NCBI RefSeq assembly: GCF_010015445.1
Contig: NC_053119.1
Span: 891,452 to 955,451, forward strand
Direction: 5' to 3'
DNA length: 64,000 bases
DNA from: Perca fluviatilis
Lineage: Eukaryota; Chordata; Actinopteri; Perciformes; Percidae
Below the pieces are notes generated by a model, which was not told where the DNA came from, searched no databases, and worked only from the letters and a program-made list of their open reading frames with translations. Positions 1 through 11,500 of the stretch are shown one piece after another (positions within the stretch are counted from its first letter, which is position 1; each line of letters starts with the position of its first letter). Both the position numbers and the translations under genes were made by a program.

Positions 1-177
1 AGGTTTAAGGAGTCTCCCCCTGCAGGAATTCAGATATAATGCAGCTTTAAGGAGTCTCCCCCTGCAGGAATTCAGATATAAAACAGGTTTAAGGTGTCTC
101 CCCCTGCAGGAATTCAGGTAGAATGCAGGTTTAAGGAGTCTCCCCCTGCAGGAATTCAGATATAATGCAGGTTTAAG
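1..177. repeat. 42-bp tandem repeat (about 4 copies), cut by the window edge
   Basis: About four direct copies of a 42-bp unit containing GGAGTCTCCCCCTGCAG and AATTCAGATATAATGC. The array starts before the window. It ends where the sequence changes to a non-repeated segment near 178. Confidence 0.9.
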
Positions 178-521
178 GCACTTCTGCATTTGCAGCACTT
201 TGGCGAACCGGATGCTTTGTCCATTAATATCAACAGTCTACGGATCAGACCCACATTGTGTCCCAATTGGCAGCGGCAGATGACTGCCTACTGTCGCACA
301 AAATGCTTGCCCTTGGGGGGAATTGTTGGGTCTTAGTGAATTATAGAGTGTGGTCTAGACCTATCTGTTTAGTGTCCTGAGATAACTTCTGTTATGATTT
401 GACACTATAAATGAAATGTAATCATATTAAATTAGATAGAGGTTGTGGGAATCCCTTAAGGAAAGTAGTACAGAGGAATAAGAGAGGGTCTGAAGACGTA
501 AATCCGATCAGAAAAGAGGAC
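178..521. other. Intronic sequence of the GLS-like gene, no feature recognised
   Basis: No gene, splice-bounded exon or known repeat was recognised. By position it is the intron that follows the leftmost visible exon of the minus-strand glutaminase-like gene. Confidence 0.4.
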
Positions 522-634
522 CTGTGGAAGGTGCTCCTGTCCACTGATCCTTCAGCGTCCTGCAGTTTTCTCAGATGGAAGAAACATTCTCTGAGCCGAG
601 GGTCGGACCTGTGCAGCCCGGAGCTCCAGATCGC
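522..634 (-). CDS. GLS-like gene, exon 6
   Basis: 113 nt, acceptor TTTTCTCCGTCAG, donor GTCCTC (a weak GT donor). Encodes [20 protein letters not shown] followed by [17 protein letters not shown] plus two bases. The SGL-x-x-SDPRL-x-EC core is the best evidence for the glutaminase family. The next coding exon must lie left of the window. Confidence 0.72.
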
Positions 635-3600
635 CTGACGGAGAAAACAAACAGCGTTCCTCAAACCTCTGAATAATCAGAAACACAAACACCCCCCAAA
701 AAATACATGTACAAACACTACAAATACTTCCTCACAACAGTCAATTTGTGTTAACTTTGGAAATAGATTTTTTCACGGCAGACATGTTGACATGTCATAG
801 TAGGAAAAGCACAGGTGTATTCAAAACGATTACTGGCTGCATTCCACTTAGGAGAGACCCTGGTATTAAACCATTACTGATGGCTGCATTCCACTTAGGA
901 GAGGTCCTGGTATTAAACCATTAATGATGGCTGCATTCCACTTAGGAGAGACCCTGGTATTAAACCATTACTGATGGCTGCATTCCACTTAGGAGAGGTC
1001 CTGGTATTAAACCATTACTGATGGCTGCATTCCACTTAGGAGAGGTCCTGGTATTAAACCATTACTGATGGCTGCATTCCACTTAGGAGAGGTCCTGGTA
1101 TTAAACCATTACTGATGGCTGCATTCCACTTAGGAGAGGTCCTGGTATTGTGCATGCTGACTCACTGAAATATCTTACTGGGACACTTGATGGAACTGAG
1201 CCATCGTTAAGGTGATCAATCTCAGCTGTGCTTTTCCTACTAGGACAAGTCAACATGTCTGCTGTGAAGAAGGTCCATAAGAATTTGATCCATTGTCTGC
1301 ATGTAATAAACTCACATCCTTTAAAGGTACCCTGCCATACAAAACCGTTTTTCGTTGCATTTTTTAAAATATGTCAGGTCCATATGTGTGTGTGTTATGT
1401 GGTGAATGTGAAAATGAACTGCTACCTCCTCTGTCAGCTCTAGCCACTGAACAGAAATAAGCAGAGAAATCAGACCAATCACAAAAGCTGGTCAGTCTGA
1501 CATCATACTGCCTGAGCTCATTACTATTCATGAGCTCGCCCAGTTGCTCTGGGAAAAGGATTCTGACAGCCAGGCTCTCATTGGCTAGCTGTTAGCCAAT
1601 CAGATTCAAACAGCTTAGCTTGTTGAATATTAATGAGAACAGGCAGAAATCGAGCTGAGTCTTCCTGCAGGCTTTCTATACCACGCTAGAATGGCTTGAA
1701 ACAAGGTAACCACGGTTACAGAGTCCATGGTAGACCTTCAGACATCACCACAAAGTCATAAGATACAGCAGGGCACCTTTAAATATTTTACCTTTTTCAC
1801 ACTGCTATTATTGCAAAAAAAAAACAACACTTGTTGCTTTCAGTAACATGAAATATTTGCCTCCCGTGCAGCGAAGGATATCGTCTTGCAGAAACCTTTT
1901 AGAAAATGTGAGTTTTCTTAATTTTGAATGATGTATGATGTATGATGATGTCTTGCCTTTTCGCTGCATCGTTTTTTTTCCGTAAATGATTAAAAATTAC
2001 CTCAAAGAACTGGTTGATGTTAATTCTCCCGTCTGAAGCGAAGCTGTCAAACAAGATATCAGCTGCCCTGAAACCACAGAGGAGCTCCATCAGGAGGGGC
2101 GCAGGATCACAAAACTCACGGTTGCCAGAATATTATTTGGGCATTTCCGCCTTTAAATAACAAGACAGCTTGCATATGAAAGAGGAGAGAGAGAGGGAAG
2201 AGATGCAGGAAACCCTGGGCCTCTGCGTCAAGGAACATGCCTCTATATATGAGCGTGCGCTCTACAAACTGAGCTACCCACTGTAGAGGGAATTCTGTCT
2301 AAAATAAGGCCTGAAGGCCTGTCAAATCTGACCCCAAAGTGGCAGTTCGTCAAGGCCACACCCCAACCCTCCACCCTAACCCTCAGATACAGGGGACCAC
2401 TAAGGTCTATATAAAAGAGAATTCAGATACAGTATTAGGGGACCACTAAGGTCTATATAAAAGAGACTTCAGATACAGTATTAGGGGACCACTAAGGTCT
2501 ATATAAAAGAGACTTCAGATGCAGTATTAGGGGACCACTAAGGTCTTTATAAAAGAGACTTCAGATACAGTATTAGGGGACCACTAAGGTCTATATAAAA
2601 GAGATTTCAGATACAGTATTAGGGGACCACTAAGGTCTATATAAAAGAGACTTCAGATACAGTATTAGGGGACCACTAAGGCCTATATAAAAGAGACTTC
2701 AGATACAGTATTAGGGGACCACTAAGGTCTATATAAAAGAGACTTCAGATACAGTATTAGGGGACCACTAAGGTCTGTATAAAAGAGACTTCAGATACAG
2801 TATTAGGGGACCACTAAGGTCTATATAAAAGAGACTTCAGATGCAGTATTAGGGGACCACTAAGGTCTATATAAAAGAGACTTCAGATACAGTATTAGGG
2901 GACCACTAAGGCCTATATAAAAGAGACTTCAGATGCAGTATTAGGGGACCACTAAGGTCTATATAAAAGAGACTTCAGATACAGTATTAGGGGACCACTA
3001 AGGTCTATATAAAAGAGACTTCAGATGCAGTATTAGGGGACCACTAAGGTCTATATAAAAGAGACTTCAGATGCAGTATTAGGGGACCACTAAGGTCTAT
3101 ATAAAAGACATTTCAGATACAGTATTAGGGGACCACTAAGGTCTATATAAAAGAGACTTCAGATACAGTATTAGGGGACCACTAAGGCCTATATAAAAGA
3201 GACTTCAGATACAGTATTAGGGGACCACTAAGGCCTATATAAAAGAGACTTCAGATACATTATTAGGGGACCACTAAGGTCTATATAAAAGAGACTTCAG
3301 ATACAGTATTAGGGGACCACTAAGGTCTATATAAAAGAGACTTCAGATACAGTATTAGGGGACCACTAAGGCCTATATAAAAGAGACTTCAGATACAGTA
3401 TTAGGGGACCACTAAAGTCTATATAAAAGAGACTTCAGATACAGTATTAGGGGACCACTAAGGTCTATATAAAAGAGACAGCTGATGTAGGTGAGAGTGA
3501 TTTGGGGACTCACCCTCTCCGTTTGGACGGACTCTGCTGGGGGGGGAACCAGGGCTGGGCGGGGGGGCAGCCTCTGTCCTCCGGCTGGACCACAGCCTGG

Positions 3601-6600
3601 GGGAGGGGGGGCTTCAGGCAGCCGTTACCGGCCGACACTGAGACCACTGCACAGAATATCAAAATCAAAACAGTCTCTTTATTGTTATGACAGTGAAATA
3701 TGTGTCAATGACTTCACTTCCTGTTTCTGTCTCCGACAACTGTTGTCAATGTCTGGTTTTAAGAGAGCAAAAAAGTCAACATGGTCATTTTATTCAACAT
3801 TATTGAATTATTATTATTATTTGTGTCATTTATTTCTGACCTTTTTTTGACACTTTTTCCGACATTTTTCGTGCTTTTTTTCTACTTTTTTCAGATGTTT
3901 TTGAAGGGTTTTTCATTGTCAGATGTTTACTAACTGAGCAGCTTTATATGAGATATATAACAGGCCTAACAGAAAATGTTCTGTATTTTAACTGTAGCTA
4001 CACACAACATTTCCGGTTTTTAGATAAGATCAATAATTAGATATGATTTCCTTTAAATGAGGATTATTATTGCCCATGAATTCCAAACATAATTGTAAAA
4101 GTCGTGGTAATAAGTTGGTGTTTACACATGGTAGAGAAATTAAGCATTAAACGCAAAAATAATAAATAAAAAAGCGCCAAAAACATTGACAAAAGCGCCA
4201 AAAGTGTAGAAAAAGAGACCTAGAGAAAGTGTGAAGTCTTCTGGTAGCTGTGCCGAGAGAAATCTCAATCATTCCCAATCTTACAGAGACGGAGAGCGTA
4301 GGTATATGTAAGGAGATAACATAGACACAGGCTAATTACTGATCACTAACATGCTAGTTAACATTAGTCATTAAACCTAAACTCATTGTTGTGCTGTTGT
4401 TTATTATTATTGTTGTTATTATTATCCCCTTGTTTGTTTCCATTTAATGTACTTAATGATGTGCGTTGTTTTTTTAATTTCAATTTTATTTTATTATGTG
4501 TATTTATATATATTTATATATTTTTTTATTATTATAATTTTTAAAAATCTTATTTACTCACTTATTTGTTTTCCTCCGAGACGATTGTTGGTTAAGGGAG
4601 GGAGGGAGGGGATTTTATGACTGTTATTGTTTGTTCATTGTGTATTGTTTATTAATAACAACTGAAAACTTAATAAATAAAGTTTTGAAAAAAAAAAGTA
4701 ATTAAACCTAAACAGCTAATGGAAGTCCAAACTGCCTGTGAGCTTCTCCTGTACTATACGGTAATTCCTCTACTGTGTGACAGTAAGTCTCGTGGTTATG
4801 ACCCAATCGTTAGCCTATTGTTATAAAAGCGTCTGCTACGGAGCCATAACGTGAGCTACAAGGTAATGGAGCCTTTTATACATTGTCGTGTTTCTTTAGA
4901 AATAAACAACGGACAAATAGAGTCTTTAAACTCTTCAGATGTAAAGTTATTCTCTGTCAGAGTGACGTCAGAATGAATGGGAGTCAATGGGATGCTAACG
5001 GGAGGTGATGGCTTGGTAGCATCAAAATGGCGATAACTGATCACTGATCTGAAACAGATGTTTTATTTCTGAAGCTCAGTGTCGTACCTGCAGGTCCGGG
5101 ACTGACCAGGCTGACGGGCTTCTGGACCAGACTCTGGACTGGGTTCTGGACCGGCTTCTGGATCAGGCTCTGGACCGGGTTCTGGACCAGACTCTGGATT
5201 GGGTTCTGGATCAGGCTCCGTGGTGCTGGACGGGGGGCTGTATCCTAGAAAACAACTTTAGAAAATTAATTAAAAAATATTTATAAAAAATAATGATAAT
5301 AATAATCCAAAATAATTAGAAATAAATTAAAATTATTCAAAACAAATCATTATAATAAACAATATATTAAAACATAAGAAATAGATTCAATATATATTAA
5401 TTGAATAAATAAGAAATAAAAAAAGAAATTAATCTAAATAATTAACAATAAATTAAAACATTGGAATAAATTTAAAAATAATTAAAAATAATTAAAAAAT
5501 AACTAAGAATAAATATGAAATATTTAAATATGTTAAGTATTAACATTATTAAAAGCAAAAACCACATTTTTGCACTCACACACACTCACACAGACACACA
5601 CATAGATACATATTTGTTGAGATTGACAACATGATAATATGAGTGTAATATGTGGAGATTAACATGATAATATGAGCGTAATATGTGGAGATTAACATGA
5701 TAATATGAGCGTAATATGTGGAGATTAACATGATAATATGAGTGTAATATGTTGAGATTGACATGATAATATGAGTGTAATATGTGGATATTGACATGAT
5801 AATATGAGTGTAATATGTTGAGATTAACATGATAATATGAGTGTAATATGTGGAGATTAACATGATAATATGAGTGTAATATGTTGAGATTGACATGATA
5901 ATATGAGTGTAATATGTTGAGATTAACATGATAATATGAGTGTAATATGTGGAGATTAACATGATAATATGAGTGTAATATGTGGAGATTAACATGATAA
6001 TATGAGTGTAATATGTGGAGATTAACATAATAATATGAGTGTAATATGTGGAGATTAACATAATAATATGAGTGTAATATGTGGAGATTAACATGATAAT
6101 ATGAGTGTAATATGTGGAGATTAACATGATAATATGAGTGTAATATGTTGAGATTGACATGATAATATGAGTGTAATATGTTGAGATTAACATGATAATA
6201 TGAGTGTAATATGTGGAGATTAACATGATAATATGAGTGTAATATGTGGAGATTAACATGATAATATGAGTGTAATATGTGGAGATTAACATAATAATAT
6301 GAGTGTAATATGTGGAGATTAACATAATAATATGAGTGTAATATGTGGAGATTAACATGATAATATGAGTGTAATATGTTGAGATTGACAACATGATAAT
6401 ATGAGTGTAATATGTGGATATTGACATGATAATATGAGTGTAATATGTTGAGATTGACAACATGATAATATGAGTGTAATATGTGGATATTGACATGATA
6501 ATATGAGTGTAATATGTTGAGATTGACATGATAATATGAGTGTAATATGTGGAGATTAACATGATAATATGAGTGTAATATGTGGAGATTAACATGATAA

Positions 6601-7621
6601 TATGAGTGTAACATGTGGAGATTAACATGATAATATGAGTGTAATATGTTGAGATTAACATGATAATATGAGTGTAATATGTGGAGATTAACATGATAAT
6701 ATGAGTGTAACATGTGGAGATTAACATGATAATATGAGTGTAATATGTGGAGATTAACATGATAATATGAGTGTAATATGTGGAGATTAACATGATAATA
6801 TGAGTGTAATATGTTGAGATTAACATGATAATATGAGTGTAATATGTTGAGATTAACATGATAATATGAGTGTAATATGTGGAGATTAACATGATAATAT
6901 GAGTGTAACATGTTGAGTCTACCTGGTTCTCAGCGATCCTCTGTTGGCTCTCGTCTGTCATCCCTCCATCTTCTGCCAGAGAAGAGAAACTCAGTCAGTC
7001 TGCTGTTACTTTAATAAACTCAGATAGTAGTAGTAGTTTTAAGAGAATTTTTTGGCCATTTTTAGGCCTTTATTTTGAAGACATGACTGTCAGGTTTTCC
7101 TGGACTCTCAGTTTGTTTTCACCATCATCTCTGTCTTCACCTGTTGAGTTAATTAGTTCAGTGTCATCACCTGTGTCTAGTTTTGTTAAATCATCTTCAC
7201 CTGTTCTGTTCTCATCACCATCTTTGAATTTAAGTTCCCGTTTCTCACTCCTCAGTTGTCGGTCAATGTTTGAGTATTGCACTCACTGTTTCGAGTTTGG
7301 ATCTTGCCTTTTTGAATAAACCTTTTGAGTTTTTGCATCTTCGCTTGGACCTCCTCTTCATTCTGCCTCAGACGTGACAATGACAGGGGAGAGAGAGGGG
7401 GGAATGACCTGCAGCAAAGGGCCGCAGGTCAGAGTCGAACCTGCGGCCCGCTGCATCGAGGAGTAAACCTCTATATATGGGCGCCCCCTCTACCAACTGA
7501 GCTACCTGGGCGCCCTGATTGACAGCTTTTTAAAAGCCCGAACCCCTTTACACTCCGACATTATTCAAATGTGCGCACATGCACACACAGACACACACAC
7601 ACACACACAGACACACACACA

Positions 7622-7662
<41 letters not shown>

Positions 7663-7673
7663 GCGCACACACA

Positions 7674-7712
<39 letters not shown>

Positions 7713-7756
7713 ACACACACACACACGCACACAGACACACACGCACACACACAGAC

Positions 7757-7812
<56 letters not shown>

Positions 7813-8440
7813 ACACACACGCACACACACACACACACACAGACACACACACACACACACACACACACAGAGACACACACACACACACACAAGTGCGTGG
7901 CACTATCTTTGTGGGGACCCGTCATTGACATAATGCATTCCCTAGCCCCTTACCTTAACCATCACAACTAAATGTCTAACCTTAACCCTTACACTAACCT
8001 TAACCATCACAACTAAATGTCTAACCTTAACCCTTACCCTAACCTTAACCATCACAACTAAATGTCTAACCTTAACCCTTACCCTAACCTTAACCATCAC
8101 AACTAAATGTCTAACCTTAACCCTTACACTAACCTTAACCATCACAACTAAATGCCTAACCTTAACCCTTACACTAACCTTAACCATCACAACTAAATGT
8201 CTAACCTTAACCCTTACACTAACCTTAACCATCACAACTAAATGTCTAACCTTAACCCTTACCCTAACCTTAACCATAACCTAATTCTAACCCTAATCCT
8301 AAAACCAAGTCTTAACCCTCAAACAGCCCTTTAAAGTTGGGGGGTCCAGCATTTTGGCCCCACAAAGCTGTCCGGACCCCAAAAGTATACTGTATTCCCA
8401 GTTTTTGGACCCCACGAATGTAGTTAAGCAAGAACAGATA

Positions 8441-8507
<67 letters not shown>

Positions 8508-11500
8508 AGACACACAGACACACACACACACACTCACAGTTCCTTGGCAATTGCAGGGAAGTCAAAATGAATGGGACTTAATAATAATTACATTTAATAA
8601 TATAGTTTGAACAAGTTAGGCGGGCCTTAAAAAGCCTAACATGTCCCCCAAAACTTAATTTATTGGCTTGTCCCCTGAAACAGGAAGCTATTTATTTAAA
8701 TTTTGTGTCCCTTTTGTCACCCTAGTGTTGCCTTTCCTTCCTTCTTTTTACAGTTTTTTTCCAAGTTTTTGTCCCCTTTCTTCATCATCATCTAAATGTG
8801 TTCCAGGTCCAAGGCTGTTGTTTAGTAAATCTATCTCTGACATCGCTGGATTCTTCCTCTTTATAGAGACTTTTATTTCTACCAAATATTATTAGCAGGG
8901 CTGGTTAGTGGGTACATGGCTTAAAAACACTGTTCAAAGGGGGAACATTATGGAAAAAACGCTTGAGAACCAGTGAACTATTGTACTAGCGTTTTGTTCT
9001 CCATGTGCTAAAGAGTAAATAAGACTTTCTAAAGCTGAAAGCATCACAGAGCATTCAGGCGTACAGAGCAGTCCTCCCACATATCTGCTGACACAATCAA
9101 GCTTTGTTTATTTCAGATTAAAGATAGGTTTCGTTGACTGTGTGACTGAGACCTGACGTACAACATTTACATAATGCTTTGACTGTAAAAGTTTAACTGA
9201 AGACTATGTCTATGTTCACACTTGTGCTGCTGCACAGAAACAATGTGATGAATTACAGTGTAAAGATAATGTAAAATAAAATCTCTTTAACACTTCCCAG
9301 CAATAAATCAACGAGGGTTAAGTTTGACCAGCTGTTCAAATCAATCCAAACTCGTAAAATATGGACGTTTGGACAGTGGCTGTCAGCGTCACATAAATGT
9401 ACCTTTTTCTTAAGCCCACCCACCATCTTTGTCTTCACCTAACAGCATCTAAACCAAGGGGGGGTAAGCTTTGCTTCAGAACTGGAACCTCCTATGGCGC
9501 CATTGTGATGCTACCAAGCCATCACCTCCCGTTAGCATCCCATTGACTCCCATTCATTCTGACGCCACTTTGACAGCGAATAACTTTACATCTGAAGAGT
9601 TTAAAGACTCTATTTGTCCGTTGTTTATTTCTAAAGAAACACGACAATGTATAAAAGGCTCCATTACCTTGTAGCTCACGTTATGGCTCCGTAGCAGACG
9701 CTTTTATAACAATAGGCTAACGATTGGGTCATAACCACGAGACTTACTGTCATACAAAACAGCTGAAGACACAAGCTTTCAGTTGACTGAGCTATCATTT
9801 TTTATGTTTTGTATGATGTTTTTTTAATTGTTATATTTGTTGCTTGTGAAGCACTTTGTGATTCTCTCTGTCATAGGTGCTATATAAATAAAGCTTACTT
9901 ACTTACTGTCACACAGTAGAGGAATTACCGTATAGTACAGGAGAAGCTCAGAGGCAGTTTGGACTTCCATTATCTGTTTAGGTTTAATGACTAATGTTAA
10001 CTAGCATGTTAGTGATCAGTAATTAGCCTGTGCCCATGTTATCTCCTTACATATACCTACGCTCTCCGTCTCTGTAAGATTGGGAATGATTGAGATTTCT
10101 CTCGGCACAGCTACCAGAAGACTTCACACTTTCAGACAGGTTGCTCACGTCACATCTACGTCTTCAAGCTCAGTTGGAGGCTAAGTAACGCTGGCGAAAA
10201 GGGACGCCAATAGTCCTGACCCAGCGTGTTTTAGTTAAAGCGCGTAATATGACTCTAAAGGAGACTGTTAGCGTCAATAACAACGCCAAAGGCACCTGAC
10301 CAAGCGTCCATATCTCACGCGGAGTGAGAATGTGTTGTTTAAATACACCACATGTAAAGCTCACATGTTTGCCCACCTAGTTGTTGTAGCTTCAATGTTT
10401 TGTCGCTTTTGAAGTTTTTGCCAATTTTGCCGATGCTTTTGGCCCGTTTTCACGATGATGATTTTGCCACTTTTTTTTTGATGGCCAAGTTACTTTTTTT
10501 GCTGACTTTTAAGTGAGAAAGCTATATAAGACACGCAATAATAAAGTCAAACATGTTTGTCAAACACTTTTTTGATGAAATAAAAGCATGTCAATAAACT
10601 CTACATGTCTGGCCCTTGATGTGAGTCTTATTTTCCAGTTTGACCCTCCTGAAATACAGAGTGAAAGGTGTGGTGATGGTGGTGAACCGGTACAACCAGG
10701 AAGAAAAGCATGATGGAGAAATCAGCCACATCAGTCAAACAGGTTTTTCTTTCCAGAGCTGATTTTTATTCGTGATAAACAAGTGCCACACAGTTCCTCA
10801 ACTCTGTACAAGCATGTATTAGGCAGATGGACAACAGAAGCAGTACAGTACATTAAACTTATATTCTTTATGTAGCTGCATACTTCTGAGACACAATACC
10901 TGGCCATGACAAAAACAAAAAACTTAATAGTGTTTTTCAACCTTTTTTGAGCCACGGCACATTTTTTACATAAAAAAACCCCAAAACTGTTACAAAATGA
11001 CACATTGTAGCCTAATAATCAGAATCTGCATTTTTCCTTTTGAAAATGTATCCATCGCTGTCGCAGGCTTACATCAATGGTCTCGGCCCTACTGCTTACA
11101 TCCTGGCACTGTCACCAGGTGGCAGTAATTCTATTGTCTTAAATCAACAAGGTCATTATTGCGCTATACTGCCACCTACTGACATAGAATAGCATTTAAT
11201 TTATCTGCCAGTCATCACATTGCAGGCACAGATGCGCAACAATGGCAAATTATTTGCAGTAACTCAATAAAAAAAATTTGTTGGACCAATTAAGTAAAAT
11301 CGGATAATTTCTCAGTGGCACAGTGGTTGAAAATCACTGACTTAATATATAAAAACTTAAACTAGCAAACACAGTCTAAAACTACACTTTAAAAAAATCC
11401 AAGTAAAAACTCAAATGAAATAAAACTAATTGAAAATTCAAAACTATCAATCTTACATCAAAGAAAAGCCAAACTTAACAAAGCCCTCTGCCCACTCCCC

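Noticed and set aside
5088..5244. Pro/Glu-rich reading of candidate exon 4a ([14 protein letters not shown] type)
   Set aside because: This frame needs one extra base from exon 3, where that frame meets a TGA; the phase-0 reading is used instead.
5576..6961. 461- and 441-residue open frames on the minus strand
   Set aside because: They are the 33-bp array translated. Only the first ~13 residues of the longer one coincide with a real exon (6923-6972).
7378..7515. tRNA gene
   Set aside because: Has A and B boxes but no closed cloverleaf acceptor stem and a SINE tail; same for 45119-45310.
7951..8290. Interstitial telomere repeat (CCCTAA-like)
   Set aside because: Repeats are 45-bp units with only short CCCTAA-like pieces, inside a MITE-like element.
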